From Sphingomonas lacusdianchii (GTDB lineage: Bacteria; Pseudomonadota; Alphaproteobacteria; Sphingomonadales; Sphingomonadaceae), in NCBI RefSeq assembly GCF_022664395.1, contig NZ_JAKRET010000008.1, positions 150,440 to 214,439 of the forward strand: a stretch of DNA of 64,000 nucleotides, given 5' to 3'. Positions 17,475 through 26,773 of the stretch are shown here, piece after piece. How positions within the stretch are numbered: the stretch's first letter is position 1; every line of letters starts with the position of its first letter. The position numbers were made by a program, and so were the translations under genes. The notes below the pieces were generated by a model, which was not told the origin of the DNA, searched no databases, and worked only from the letters and a program-made list of their open reading frames with translations.

Positions 17475-17762
17475 CTACTCCACCAGCGCGTCGATCGCCT
17501 GCGCCATGTCGATATCGCGGTCGGACAGCCCGCCCGCGTCATGCGTGGTCAGCAGAATGTCGACGCGGTTGTAGACGTTCGACCATTCGGGATGGTGATC
17601 AGCCTTTTCGGCGAGCAACGCGACCTGCGTCATGAACGCGAACGCCTGCGAGAAATTGTCGAAGGTGAAGCTGCGCACGATCGCGTCGCGACCCGCATCA
17701 TGGTCCCAGTCGGGCAGGCCATCCAGCGCATCGGCGCGTTCGGCTTGGCTCAGCGGTTCCAT
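17475..17762 (-). CDS. phhB: 4a-hydroxytetrahydrobiopterin dehydratase (pterin carbinolamine dehydratase)
   Basis: 95 residues, the full length of this family. It dehydrates 4a-hydroxytetrahydropterin, recycling the cofactor of aromatic amino-acid hydroxylases. The signature is [14 protein letters not shown] with the two active-site histidines, followed by [20 protein letters not shown] at 17762 is preceded by AAGGGAGGG on its strand. No phenylalanine hydroxylase is nearby. It lies 45 bases from, and divergent to, the zincin gene. Confidence 0.93.
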   Translation of the reverse strand: MEPLSQAERADALDGLPDWDHDAGRDAIVRSFTFDNFSQAFAFMTQVALLAEKADHHPEWSNVYNRVDILLTTHDAGGLSDRDIDMAQAIDALVE

Positions 17763-17807
17763 CGTCCCTCCCTTGTCTCCTGATGGCGAAGGCCTATTGC
17801 TTGGGCC

Positions 17808-18203
17808 ATGTCCGATCAAGCGCGAACCGCCCCGAGTGCCGCCGAGATGGAAATGCTCGCGCGCGCGGCGCTCGCCCGCATTCCCGAACCGTTCGCCAGC
17901 CACCTGTCCGACATCGTCCTGCTGGTCGAGGAATTCGCCGATGACGAGACGCTGGCGGCGATGGAGATGGAGCCGTACGAGCTGACCGGCCTGTATCATG
18001 GCAGCCCGATCGGCGAGAAATCGATGTTCGACGGGATGCGGCTGCCCGATCGCATCCATCTGTATCGCCAGCCGCTGCTCGCCGAATGGTGCGAGACCGG
18101 CGTCGATCTGGGCGACCTGATCCTGCATGTCGTGGTGCATGAGGTCGGCCATCATTTCGGCCTGTCCGACGACGATATGCATGCGCTGGAAGCGGCGGAT
18201 TGA
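17808..18203 (+). CDS. Small zincin-like metallopeptidase (minimal MMP-like domain)
   Basis: 131 residues, no signal peptide. HEVGHHFG at 111-118 is a zinc-binding HExxH motif near the C-terminus, and IPEPFASHL and [10 protein letters not shown] are typical of the metallopeptidase family of about 120-140 residues (PF06262). Substrate unknown. Its stop overlaps the TTG start of ccmA, which suggests translational coupling and perhaps a link to haem or cytochrome maturation, but that link is inference. Confidence 0.85.
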   Translation: MSDQARTAPSAAEMEMLARAALARIPEPFASHLSDIVLLVEEFADDETLAAMEMEPYELTGLYHGSPIGEKSMFDGMRLPDRIHLYRQPLLAEWCETGVDLGDLILHVVVHEVGHHFGLSDDDMHALEAAD

Positions 18204-18766
18204 GCCTGCTGACGTTCGATCGGGTGAGCGGCGCGCGGGGACGGCGGACGCTGTTCGCCGACCTGTCGTTCGATCTGGGGACCGGTGACGCGCTGCTGGT
18301 GCAGGGGCCGAACGGGGTCGGCAAGTCGACGCTGGTGCGGATCGCCGCCGGGCTGCTGCCACCCGTCGACGGCAGCGTCACCCGCGGCGGGGCGGTGGCG
18401 CTGCTGAGCGAGGCGGCGGCGCTCGACCCGCAATTGCCGCTAACGAAGGCGCTGGGATTCTGGGCCGGGCTGGATGGCGCACGCGACCGGGTGGATGCGG
18501 CGCTGGCGGCGATGGGAATCGGATCGCTGGCCGAAGTGCCGGTGCGCATGTTGTCGACCGGGCAGCGCCGTCGCGCGGCGATCGCACGCGTGGTGGCGGC
18601 CGACGCCCCGATCTGGTTGCTCGACGAGCCGGCCAATGGCCTCGATGCGGCGTCGCTCGAACGGCTGGAGGCGGCGATCGCCACACGGCGCGCCGGGGGC
18701 GGGGCGGTGCTAGTCGCCAGTCATGTGCCGGTCGCGCTGCCGGACGCCCGGGTGGTGACGTTGTGA
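18200..18766 (+). CDS. ccmA: Haem exporter ATP-binding protein CcmA
   Basis: 188 residues, short for an ABC ATPase as usual for CcmA. Walker [10 protein letters not shown], signature [13 protein letters not shown] and Walker [13 protein letters not shown] are all intact. It powers release of holo-CcmE in cytochrome c maturation. The start is a TTG at 18200 embedded in the previous stop (TTGA); the reading frame offers no better start before the first strand LLTFDRVSG. The ccmB start overlaps its stop (GTGA). Confidence 0.9.
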   Translation: MSLLTFDRVSGARGRRTLFADLSFDLGTGDALLVQGPNGVGKSTLVRIAAGLLPPVDGSVTRGGAVALLSEAAALDPQLPLTKALGFWAGLDGARDRVDAALAAMGIGSLAEVPVRMLSTGQRRRAAIARVVAADAPIWLLDEPANGLDAASLERLEAAIATRRAGGGAVLVASHVPVALPDARVVTL

Positions 18767-19398
18767 TCGCGCTCATCGTCCGTGAATTGCGGATCGCGTG
18801 GAGCGGGGGCGGGCTGCTGCTGCCGGTCGCGTTCTTCCTGCTGGTCGCGACGCTGTTTCCCTTCGCGATCGGACCGGATGCGGCGCTGCTCGCGCGGATC
18901 GGCGGCGGGGTGGCATGGGCGGCGGCGTTGCTGGCGGCGCTGCTGCCGATCGAGCGGCTGGTCGCGCCCGATGTCGATAGCGGGGTGGTCGATCAACTGG
19001 TCGTGCGCGGGTGGAGCGACAGCGGCATCGCGCTGGCCAAGACGATCGGCCACTGGCTGGGTTTTGCGCCGGCGGTGATGCTGGCGGCGGGGCTGTCGGC
19101 AGCGTTGCTGGGGATCGATGCGCCGACGCTGCTGCTGCTGGAGGCGGGGTTGCTGATCGGTACGCCGGGGCTGGCGGCGCTGAGCGTCGCGACGGCGGCG
19201 CTGGTCGCGGGACTGCGCGGCGGGGGTGCGGTGGCGGGACTGGTGATGCTGCCGCTGGCGTTGCCGATCGTGATCTTCGGGGCGGGGGCGCTGGACGGGG
19301 GCGCGGGCGCGATGAAGCTGCTCGCGGCGACCAGCCTCTTGCTATGTGCCGGCGGACCGATCGTGGCGGGAGCGGCGATGCGGATCGGGCGGAGCTAA
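18763..19398 (+). CDS. ccmB: Haem exporter membrane protein CcmB
   Basis: 211 residues starting at GTG 18763. Six hydrophobic segments and the opening LIVRELRIAWSGGG match CcmB, the membrane partner of CcmA in cytochrome c maturation. In many proteobacteria ccmC follows directly; here the operon ends in a family B repeat and a convergent gene, so ccmC and the rest of the pathway must be elsewhere. Confidence 0.9.
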   Translation: MIALIVRELRIAWSGGGLLLPVAFFLLVATLFPFAIGPDAALLARIGGGVAWAAALLAALLPIERLVAPDVDSGVVDQLVVRGWSDSGIALAKTIGHWLGFAPAVMLAAGLSAALLGIDAPTLLLLEAGLLIGTPGLAALSVATAALVAGLRGGGAVAGLVMLPLALPIVIFGAGALDGGAGAMKLLAATSLLLCAGGPIVAGAAMRIGRS

Positions 19399-19532
19399 AA
19401 ATCCTCCCCGGCACGGGGATGGGGACCATGCGCAGCATGGTGGAGGGGGGTATCCGCGCATGTTGCGCTTCGCGGCGATCCCCCTCCACCAGCCTGCGGC
19501 TGGTCCCCCTCCCCGCGGAGCGGGGAGGATTC
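19397..19532. repeat. Long palindromic repeat, family B, copy 1
   Basis: Begins AAAATCCTCCCCGGCACGGG and ends GCGGAGCGGGGAGGATTCT. The two arms are near reverse complements over about 50 bases, each containing smaller hairpins (CCTCCCCG/CGGGGAGG and the CACC/GGTG arms). It lies between convergent gene ends and overlaps the ccmB stop codon. Other copies: 33111 and 42731. Confidence 0.85.
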
Positions 19533-20402
19533 TTAAGTGTTACGCCACCGCGCGAAGATCGCGGTCGGCAGGGTCAGCCCGCGCGTTTCCTCGCGCACGC
19601 CCAGTTCGCCGCACTCGACCGTGCCGCCCAGATCGCCGAGCGACTGGCGCAGCAATTCACCGATCGCCAGCGCCGACATCCGCACCGCGTACACCGTAAG
19701 GAACAGGAAGCGCGACTCGTTGTCGAGCAATTGCCGGCAATCGGCGATCAGGCCGGGCAGATGCTCCTCCAGCTTCCACACTTCGCCATTGGGGCCACGC
19801 CCCCATTTCGGCGGATCGAGGATGATGCCGTCATAGCGCCGTCCACGCCGGACCTCACGCGCGACGAATTTCGCCGCATCCTCGACCAGCCAGCGGACCG
19901 GCTTGTCGGTCATGTCCGACAGCGCGGCATTGGCGCGCGCCTGTTCGACCGATTTCTTCGACGCATCGACATGGACGACGCGTGCCCCCGCCGCCGCCAG
20001 CGCCAGCGATCCGACGCCGGTATAGCCGAACAGGTTCAAACATTCCGGGTCGCTTGCGCCGTCCAGCCGCCCGCGCATCCAGTCCCAGACCGGCGCCATG
20101 TCGGGGAAGAAGCCGAGATGCCGGAACGGCGTGTTGCTCGCCGAAAACCGCACCTCGCGCCACGTCAGCGGCCAGTCGCGCGGGGGTTGCTTGAAGAACT
20201 GCCAGCGCCCCCCGCCATCCTCGTCCGATCCGGGCACGAATTCGCCATGCGCATCCCAATGGTCCAGCGCCGGCGCCCACATCGCCTGCGGTTCGGGCCG
20301 GATGAAGCGATACGGGCCATAGCGTTCGAGCTTGCGACCATGGCCACAATCGACCAGCCCGTAATCGCCCCAGGGTTCGCCGATAAGTGCGATCGGGTCC
20401 AT
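19533..20402 (-). CDS. Class I SAM-dependent methyltransferase, RlmI/RlmK-like
   Basis: 289 residues. The N-terminal part resembles the region before the methyltransferase fold in RlmI-type rRNA cytosine methyltransferases. The fold then shows LNLFGYTGVGSLALAAAGA (SAM-binding), VDASKKSVEQARANA and DGIILDPPKWGRGPNGEVW with the DPPKxG catalytic signature. It lacks a PUA domain, so the exact target is uncertain; 23S rRNA cytosine-5 is the family default. The start overlaps the thrC stop by one base (TAATG). Confidence 0.8.
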   Translation of the reverse strand: MDPIALIGEPWGDYGLVDCGHGRKLERYGPYRFIRPEPQAMWAPALDHWDAHGEFVPGSDEDGGGRWQFFKQPPRDWPLTWREVRFSASNTPFRHLGFFPDMAPVWDWMRGRLDGASDPECLNLFGYTGVGSLALAAAGARVVHVDASKKSVEQARANAALSDMTDKPVRWLVEDAAKFVAREVRRGRRYDGIILDPPKWGRGPNGEVWKLEEHLPGLIADCRQLLDNESRFLFLTVYAVRMSALAIGELLRQSLGDLGGTVECGELGVREETRGLTLPTAIFARWRNT

Positions 20403-21796
20403 TATGCGCGGGGCGTCGCCCGTTCGGCGATCCACGCGGTTACGGCGTCGAACGTCGCCGGGAGGGTGACATAGCGCTCCTCGCGATCGAACAGGTCGCC
20501 GACGCGCGGCGGCAGCGCGGCGCGGGTGCCGACCGCGCGTTCGACCGCTTCGGGGAATTTGGCCGGATGCGCGGTGGCCAGCGTCACCATCGGCGCGTCG
20601 ATGCCGCTGTCGAGGGCGGCAGCCAGCGCGATCGCGGTATGCGGGTCGATCGTCTGCGCGGCATGATCGTACGCCCAGCGCATCGCCTGTGCCATGCGAT
20701 CGCCATCGACGCGCGCGCTGACGAACAGCGACGCCGCGCCCTGCTGCTGCGCATTGGTCAGCCGCATCGCCCGGCTGGCTTCGAACCCGCGCATCTGCTC
20801 ACCCAGCGCCACGCCGTCGCGCCCGCCAAGGTCATAGAGGAGCCGTTCGAAGTTCGAGCTGACCTGGATATCCATCGACGGGGTCGCGGTCGGGGTGACC
20901 TGTGCGCTCGAATAATCGCCGTTGGTCAGCGCGCGGTGGAGGATGTCGTTGACGTTGGTCGCGACGATCAGCCTGGCGATCGGCAGCCCCATCTGCGCCG
21001 CGACGAAGCCCGCGAACACATCGCCAAAATTTCCGGTCGGCACCGAGAAGGCGATCGCCTTGTCCGGTCCGCCCAGCCGCACGGCGGCATAGAAATAATA
21101 GACGACCTGCGCCATCAACCGCGCCCAGTTGATCGAGTTCACCGCCGACAGGCGGAAACGGCCGGAGAAGGCGGCGTCGTTGAACATCGCCTTGACCAGC
21201 GCTTGCGCGGTATCGAAATCCCCTTCGATCGCGATGTTGTGGACGTTGGGCGACAGGACGGTCGTCATCTGCCGCCGCTGCACGTCGGAGACGCGGCCGG
21301 CGGGGTGCAGCATGAAGATGTCGATATGCTCGCGACCCGCCACCGCGTCGATCGCTGCCGATCCGGTATCGCCACTGGTCGCGCCGATGATCGTCAGCCG
21401 CTCGGTCGTGCCGGTCAGGAAGCGTTCGAAGAACAGCCCGAGCAGTTGCAGCGCCACGTCCTTGAACGCCAGCGTGGGGCCGTGGAACAGTTCGAGCAGC
21501 CACTGGTCATGATCGATCTGCACCAGCGGGGTCACCGCCTTGTGGCTGAACCTGCCATAGGCGGCCTCGCACAGGTCGAGCAGCTCGGCCTCGCTCAGCG
21601 CGTCGCCGACGAACGGGGCCATGACCTTGGCGGCGGTCTCGGCATAGCTGAGCCCGGCCAGCGCGCTAATCTCTTCGCGCGTCAGGGTCGGCCATGCGTC
21701 GGGCAGATACAGGCCGCCATCGCTGGCCAAACCGGCCAGCGTCGCGCCGGCGAAGTCGAGATCGGGCGCATGGCCCCTGGTGCTGACATACCGCAT
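20402..21796 (-). CDS. thrC: Threonine synthase
   Basis: 464 residues. Converts O-phosphohomoserine to threonine with PLP. MRYVSTRG at the N-terminus, HGPTLAFKDVALQLLGLFFE with the PLP lysine, and GATSGDTGSAAI phosphate-binding loop identify it. ATG 21796 is chosen because it begins the conserved N-terminus and is ten bases from the SURF1 stop. Being last-but-one in the oxidase assembly run, it may be transcribed with it. Confidence 0.95.
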   Translation of the reverse strand: MRYVSTRGHAPDLDFAGATLAGLASDGGLYLPDAWPTLTREEISALAGLSYAETAAKVMAPFVGDALSEAELLDLCEAAYGRFSHKAVTPLVQIDHDQWLLELFHGPTLAFKDVALQLLGLFFERFLTGTTERLTIIGATSGDTGSAAIDAVAGREHIDIFMLHPAGRVSDVQRRQMTTVLSPNVHNIAIEGDFDTAQALVKAMFNDAAFSGRFRLSAVNSINWARLMAQVVYYFYAAVRLGGPDKAIAFSVPTGNFGDVFAGFVAAQMGLPIARLIVATNVNDILHRALTNGDYSSAQVTPTATPSMDIQVSSNFERLLYDLGGRDGVALGEQMRGFEASRAMRLTNAQQQGAASLFVSARVDGDRMAQAMRWAYDHAAQTIDPHTAIALAAALDSGIDAPMVTLATAHPAKFPEAVERAVGTRAALPPRVGDLFDREERYVTLPATFDAVTAWIAERATPRA

Positions 21797-21806
21797 GGGC
21801 GTGCGG

Positions 21807-22415
21807 TTAGCGGCTGCGACGGCGAAGTGCCAGCAAGTATATGATGACCGCGGCCAAGGCGAAGGCGAACCATTGGATCGCATAGGCGAGGTGATTGTCG
21901 GGCAGGCTGGCAGGATCGGGGCGGTGGCTGGGTTTCAGACCGGGGGCGGGGGTGTCCGACACGATCATCGGTGCGGGCGGCGTGACGCGACCGGTCATCC
22001 GGTCGAGCAAGGTCGGCCCGCCCGGTGCCTGGCTGAGCGTGCCTGCCACCGCGCCGCCGGCCCAGACCGGCCGTAGCTTCGGATCGGGTGCGACGCCGAG
22101 GTCGACCCGGAAGCGCTGGCCGTTCGGGCCGGTGCAGGCGGCAATGTGGCGATAGCCCGAACTGCCGTCGACCGCGCGGCCGGCACCCATCGTCCAGTCG
22201 CCGACCCGTGCGCAATGGGCGGTGACGCGCGCGAACAACAGATCGTCGGTGATCCGCGTCGGCAGCGGTTGCACGGGCCGATCGAGATTGGCGCGGGCGT
22301 GCGCGATCAGCGCCGCCTTTTCCGCGCGGCGCTGCAACTGCCATACGCCCAGCGCGACCATCGCCGCGACCGCCAGCAGCACGATCAGCGTCGGCAGGAT
22401 CGGCATGCGTTTCAC
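21807..22415 (-). CDS. SURF1 family cytochrome oxidase assembly protein
   Basis: 202 residues, short but typical of bacterial SURF1. One membrane helix near the start (LIVLLAVAAMVALGVWQLQR, with the conserved LGxWQLxR) and one near the end flank a periplasmic domain containing the GxxYR-like YRHIAACTGPNG region and PDNHLAYAIQWFAFA. It assists haem a insertion into oxidase subunit I. The start overlaps the DUF983 stop. Confidence 0.9.
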   Translation of the reverse strand: MKRMPILPTLIVLLAVAAMVALGVWQLQRRAEKAALIAHARANLDRPVQPLPTRITDDLLFARVTAHCARVGDWTMGAGRAVDGSSGYRHIAACTGPNGQRFRVDLGVAPDPKLRPVWAGGAVAGTLSQAPGGPTLLDRMTGRVTPPAPMIVSDTPAPGLKPSHRPDPASLPDNHLAYAIQWFAFALAAVIIYLLALRRRSR

Positions 22416-22795
22416 GGGCGCGGGTCGATCCGACCTTCATGAGCGCCGCGCTTATATTCGAGCGCGATCAACATGCCCTTGGCGATGCGCAGGCTGCCGA
22501 CCACGCCGACGATGGTCAGCGGTACCCAGAGCAGCACATGCAACCACCATGGCGGGCTGACGGCAAGCTCCAGCCAGATGGCGAGGATGGTGATGATCGT
22601 GCCGATGCCGAGCGTCAGGAACGCCGCCGGGCCGTCGCCGACGTTGAACGCACCGAAGTCCAGTCCGCATGTCCGACAGCGATCGGCAAAGGCGACGGGA
22701 CTGCGGAACAGGGTCGGCGCGGCGCAGCGCGGGCACAGGCCGCGCACGCCGCAATCGAAGGGCGCGGGACCCCCTGCGCCCGGTTGGTCGGACAT
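22412..22795 (-). CDS. DUF983 membrane protein with zinc ribbon
   Basis: 127 residues. CPRCAAPTLF and CRTCGLDFG form a four-cysteine zinc ribbon, followed by two hydrophobic helices. DUF983 genes lie beside ctaE and SURF1 in many alphaproteobacteria and are thought to take part in oxidase biogenesis, without a proven role. ATG 22795 overlaps the ctaE stop (ATGA). Confidence 0.88.
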   Translation of the reverse strand: MSDQPGAGGPAPFDCGVRGLCPRCAAPTLFRSPVAFADRCRTCGLDFGAFNVGDGPAAFLTLGIGTIITILAIWLELAVSPPWWLHVLLWVPLTIVGVVGSLRIAKGMLIALEYKRGAHEGRIDPRP

Positions 22796-23712
22796 CAGCC
22801 GCCGTGGATCGGCGCGCCCCAGCCGCCCCATACATAGATGACGACGAACAGGAACAGCCACACCACGTCGACGAAGTGCCAATACCATGCGGCCGCTTCG
22901 AAGCCGAAATGCTGCTTCGGGGTGAAGTCGCCCTGATAGGCGCGGATCAGGTTGACCGCGAGGAAGATGGTGCCGACCAGCACGTGGAAGCCGTGGAACC
23001 CGGTCGCCATGTAAAAGGACGCGCCGTAGTTCAGGCCTTTGAACGGCATCGGCGCGTGGATGTACTCATAGGCCTGGATGCAGGAGAACAGCGCGCCGAG
23101 GAGGACGGTCAGCCACAGCCCCTTCTTGACGCCGTCATTCTCCCCCACGCCGATCGCGCCCCACAGGCCCTTCAGCGCACCGCCGCGCTGGTTGTGGATC
23201 AGCGCATGGTGCGCCCAGGTGACGGTGGTGCCCGACAGCAGCAGGATGAAGGTGTTGAGGAGCGGCAGTTCAAAGGCGTTGAGCACTTCGAGGCCGGCGG
23301 GCGGCCATTGCGCGGCGACGGCGGTATTGCCCGCCTCGATCAGCGAGACGCCGTCCTCGTGATTATACTGGATCGCGGCGGGGAAGAGAGAGAAGTCGAA
23401 CCACGACCAGAACCAGCCGACGAAGAACATCACTTCGGAAGCGATGAACAGGATCATGCCGTAGCGCAGATGCAACTGCACCACCGGCGTATGGTCGCCC
23501 GCCTTCGATTCGCGGATCACATCGGCCCACCAGAAGCCCATGCAGGCCAGCGTCGCGATCAGGCCGGCGCCGAACACGAAGCCGCCAAGCGGCGCTTCGT
23601 TCAGATACATGACGCCGCCCGCCGCCATCATGAAGGCGGCCATCGAACTGGCAAGCGGCCAGATGCTGGGGGGCAGGATATGAAAATCGTGGTTCTTCGC
23701 GCCTGCCATCAT
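22795..23712 (-). CDS. ctaE: Cytochrome c oxidase subunit III
   Basis: 305 residues with seven hydrophobic segments. HDFHILPPSIWPL at the start, WWADVIRES, ASEVMFFVGWFWSWF, and the C-terminal FHGFHVLVGTIFL and WYWHFVDVVWLFLFVVIY are diagnostic of subunit III of aa3 oxidase. Two adjacent ATG codons (23712, 23709) could both start it. 49 bases separate it from ctaG. Confidence 0.96.
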   Translation of the reverse strand: MMAGAKNHDFHILPPSIWPLASSMAAFMMAAGGVMYLNEAPLGGFVFGAGLIATLACMGFWWADVIRESKAGDHTPVVQLHLRYGMILFIASEVMFFVGWFWSWFDFSLFPAAIQYNHEDGVSLIEAGNTAVAAQWPPAGLEVLNAFELPLLNTFILLLSGTTVTWAHHALIHNQRGGALKGLWGAIGVGENDGVKKGLWLTVLLGALFSCIQAYEYIHAPMPFKGLNYGASFYMATGFHGFHVLVGTIFLAVNLIRAYQGDFTPKQHFGFEAAAWYWHFVDVVWLFLFVVIYVWGGWGAPIHGG

Positions 23713-23761
23713 CCGTCCCTAAGCTGTTCGCGCCTTTTGCGGAGCGTGTTTGCGCGCGATC

Positions 23762-24295
23762 CTAGCTCTTCGTCGCGCCCGAATCCACCGGGTAAAATGT
23801 GTAGGATAGGGTGATCGCGCGAATGTCCTTCGCATCCGGGTCGTCGTGGATCTTGGGATCGACGAAGAAGATGACCGGCATGCGCACCTTCTCGCCCGGT
23901 TGCAGCGTCTGCTGGGTGAAGCAGAAGCACTGGATCTTGGTAAAATATTTTCCCGCTTGGGATGGCGTCACGTTGAAGGTCGCGGTGCCGGTGACCGGGC
24001 GACCCGACACGTTCTTAGCGGTGAAGAACGCCATGTCGCGCGCGCCGATATCGACGGTTTCGGAGGCGCGTTCGGGTCTGAACTCCCAGCCGAGCGCCGG
24101 ATTGACGTTCGTGTCGAAGCGCACCACGACCCTGTCGCCGATGCCGCCGGGCGCCTGTTCCCCGCGCTGGGTGGTGCCGTTGAACCCGGTCACCTGACAG
24201 AACATGCGGTAGAGCGGCACGCTGGCAAAACCGACTCCGGTCATGCCGACCACACCCGCCACCGCCAGCAACGCGACCCGCAGATTACGGGTCAT
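23762..24295 (-). CDS. ctaG: Cytochrome c oxidase assembly protein CtaG (Cox11)
   Basis: 177 residues: one N-terminal membrane anchor and a periplasmic immunoglobulin-like domain. KIQCFCFTQQTL carries the CFCF copper-binding motif, and PVIFFVDP and ITLSYTFYP close the domain. It delivers copper to the CuB site of subunit I. ATG 24295 overlaps the stop of the 44-residue gene. Confidence 0.95.
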   Translation of the reverse strand: MTRNLRVALLAVAGVVGMTGVGFASVPLYRMFCQVTGFNGTTQRGEQAPGGIGDRVVVRFDTNVNPALGWEFRPERASETVDIGARDMAFFTAKNVSGRPVTGTATFNVTPSQAGKYFTKIQCFCFTQQTLQPGEKVRMPVIFFVDPKIHDDPDAKDIRAITLSYTFYPVDSGATKS

Positions 24296-24426
24296 GCGCC
24301 CATTCCCGCCTGAATCTTCACGATGGTGATCGCGAACAGCAGCACGACGAACCCGCCGAGCAACCATGCCATCACCTTCGCCCGTTCGCGCTGCCGCGCG
24401 CGGATGCGGTCGTCCTGTTCGCTCAT
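24292..24426 (-). CDS. 44-residue single-pass membrane protein between ctaB and ctaG
   Basis: It reads [17 protein letters not shown] then a hydrophobic helix (about residues 19-37, [20 protein letters not shown]) and a short tail. The start overlaps the ctaB stop (ATGA) and the stop overlaps the ctaG start (ATGA), which is strong evidence that it is translated. Small proteins of this shape lie in this slot in related oxidase clusters (CoxF-like) and probably help oxidase assembly. No conserved motif was recognised. Confidence 0.8.
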   Translation of the reverse strand: MSEQDDRIRARQRERAKVMAWLLGGFVVLLFAITIVKIQAGMGA

Positions 24427-25322
24427 GCCAACATCCACCGGTCGGCGACCAGCGCGCCGAACATCGCAAAGAGATACAGGATCGAGAAGGCGAACAGCCG
24501 CTTTTCGGGCTTCATCTTGTCATCTTGTCCCGTCGAACGCAGCGCGACCTGTACCGCCAGCAACCCGAAGGTCGCGGTCAGCAGGCAGGCGGCGATGCCA
24601 TAGATCGCACCGGTCAGCCCCAGCGGCCACGGCGCCACCGCGACCGCCGCCATGGGGATGGTGTACAACCCGATCTGCGTCCGCGTCGTCCGCTCGCCCG
24701 CCACCACCGGCAGCATCGGCACGCCGGCATTGGCGTAATCGGTTTTCACGAACAGCGCGAGCGCCCAGAAATGCGGCGGCGTCCACAGGAAGACGAGGCA
24801 GAACAGCAGGAACGGCAGCAGCGCGACGTCACCGGTCGCCGCCGCCCAGCCGATCAGCGGCGGAAACGCGCCCGCCGCCCCGCCGATGACGATGTTCTGC
24901 GGCGTCCGGCGCTTGAGCCACACGGTATAGACCAGCACGTAGAACAGGATCGATACGGTCAGGATCGCGGCGGCGGCGAGGTTCACCGCCAGCCCCATCA
25001 GCACGACCGAAAAGATCGACAGGCCGACACCGAAATGCAGCGCCGATTGCCGGTCCATGCGGCCGGCGGGGAGCGGACGACCCTGGGTCCGCTTCATCTT
25101 GGCGTCGAGGTCGGCCTCATACCATTGGTTGAGCGCGCCCGCCGCACCCGCGCCGAGGGCGATGCACAGCACGGCGGTGAAGCCGATCACCGGATGGATC
25201 GCGACCGGCGCGGCGAGCATGCCGCACAGCCCGGTAAAGACGACCAGCGTCATCACCCGCGGCTTGGTAAGGGCAAGGAAATCGCGCCACTCGGCGGGCA
25301 GGGTGATCGTCTGCGCGGTCAT
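24423..25322 (-). CDS. ctaB: Protohaem IX farnesyltransferase (haem O synthase)
   Basis: 299 residues with about eight membrane helices. Makes haem O from haem B and farnesyl diphosphate. The UbiA-family motifs [20 protein letters not shown] and [20 protein letters not shown] are intact. It is the first of the leftward ctaB-small-ctaG run and follows DUF1501 by 59 bases, so it either has its own promoter there or is read through from DUF1501. Confidence 0.96.
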   Translation of the reverse strand: MTAQTITLPAEWRDFLALTKPRVMTLVVFTGLCGMLAAPVAIHPVIGFTAVLCIALGAGAAGALNQWYEADLDAKMKRTQGRPLPAGRMDRQSALHFGVGLSIFSVVLMGLAVNLAAAAILTVSILFYVLVYTVWLKRRTPQNIVIGGAAGAFPPLIGWAAATGDVALLPFLLFCLVFLWTPPHFWALALFVKTDYANAGVPMLPVVAGERTTRTQIGLYTIPMAAVAVAPWPLGLTGAIYGIAACLLTATFGLLAVQVALRSTGQDDKMKPEKRLFAFSILYLFAMFGALVADRWMLA

Positions 25323-25381
25323 CGCCGCCCTATATCGGGTTGTGGGGGCGGGGGAAAGCGTTGCGGCAGTCCCCCGACCGA

Positions 25382-26773
25382 TCACACGAACCCCTGTCCC
25401 CAGCTCGATTTGTCGTAATTGCCGATATTGGGCAGCACGTTCGACATGTCGCCGTCGGACACGCCGAACCAGCGCGCCAGTGTCGAGGCATATTGGTCGA
25501 CCGACATGGTCGGGATCAGGCGGCCTTGCCTCACATCGTCGGGCGTGTTGGTGCCGACCAGCGGCGCGGTGCCGTAGAGCCGCTTGCCGTTGACCGCCCC
25601 GCCCATGACGAAGTGCATCGATCCCCAGCCATGGTCGCAACCATTGCCGTTCGACGGCAGCGTCCGGCCGAAATCCGATCCGGTAAAGGTCGTGACCTTG
25701 TCCGCCACGCCCAGCGCCACCGTCGTGTCGTGGAAGGCGCGCATCGCCTCCGACAATTTGGTCAGCAGCCGCGGCTGGTTCCCCGCAAGATTGTCGTGCA
25801 GGTCGAACCCGCCCATCGACACGAAGAAGACCTGCCGTTTCGTGCCCAGATCGCCCGAGATGGCGATCATCCGCGCGACCATGCGCAGCTGGTCGGCAAG
25901 GCCGTTGTCGGAGGGAAAAAGCGGGAAATTCGATTCTGGTACGCCGGCCAGGCTGTTGGCCAGTTGTGCCTGCGTCTCCATTGCCCGTTTGTTGATCCGC
26001 GCATATTCGGTGCCGAACATGTGCGGATTGGTCTCGGTCATCATCTGACGCAACGTCTGGGCCGCAACGCTCGACCCGTAGAGCGACGTTGCGTTACGCA
26101 GCAGCGGGACCGGACCACCGGTGCCGACATTGTACTGAATCGCATTGCGGCCCGACAGGAAGACGGCGTTGCCCGATGCGTTGATGCAGGTGGTCGCCGC
26201 GGTGCCGTTGCCCGACTGGAACAGATCGCCGATCCGCCCGCCCCAGCCCGAACCGGCGCCTTCGGGGCTCGAAGCCTGGAAGAAGCTTTGCTGGTCGTTG
26301 TGGCTGAACAGCTTGGGCGGCAGGCGTACCGACTTGTTCTGATATTGCGCCTTGGTCGTCGGCTGGATCAGCGTGCCGACGTTCATCGCCACCGCCAGCC
26401 GCCCGGCATCGAACAGCGGGCTGAGCGGCGCCATTGCCGGGGCCAGCGCATAGGCGCGCCCGCCCAGGTCCGCGGTCGGCAGCAGGACGGTCGGCGCCAG
26501 CGCTTCGCGCGAGAAGGCGAGCGAACTGCGCAGCGACGTATATTTGGCGTGGCTGGTCGGATCATAGGGGACCAGCGTGTTGAAATGGTCGTTGCCGCCG
26601 GCAAGGAAGATGCACACCAGCGCCTTGTAGTCGCTGGCGGTGGCCGCTGCCGCCTCACCGATCGCGCCGAGGCTGGTGACGAACGGGGCCGCGACTCCCG
26701 CCACCCCGAACAAGGCGGAGCGTTGCAGGAACGCGCGGCGGGAAACGTCGGTCAGGATGGTTGGAGCGTTCAT
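25382..26773 (-). CDS. DUF1501 protein with Tat signal
   Basis: 463 residues. [20 protein letters not shown] (residues 11-30) is a twin-arginine signal, so it is exported folded. [37 protein letters not shown] and HFVMGG are features of DUF1501, a family related to alkaline-phosphatase/sulfatase-like folds and nearly always paired with DUF1800. The start overlaps the DUF1800 stop (ATGA). The function of the pair is not known to me. Confidence 0.92.
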   Translation of the reverse strand: MNAPTILTDVSRRAFLQRSALFGVAGVAAPFVTSLGAIGEAAAATASDYKALVCIFLAGGNDHFNTLVPYDPTSHAKYTSLRSSLAFSREALAPTVLLPTADLGGRAYALAPAMAPLSPLFDAGRLAVAMNVGTLIQPTTKAQYQNKSVRLPPKLFSHNDQQSFFQASSPEGAGSGWGGRIGDLFQSGNGTAATTCINASGNAVFLSGRNAIQYNVGTGGPVPLLRNATSLYGSSVAAQTLRQMMTETNPHMFGTEYARINKRAMETQAQLANSLAGVPESNFPLFPSDNGLADQLRMVARMIAISGDLGTKRQVFFVSMGGFDLHDNLAGNQPRLLTKLSEAMRAFHDTTVALGVADKVTTFTGSDFGRTLPSNGNGCDHGWGSMHFVMGGAVNGKRLYGTAPLVGTNTPDDVRQGRLIPTMSVDQYASTLARWFGVSDGDMSNVLPNIGNYDKSSWGQGFV

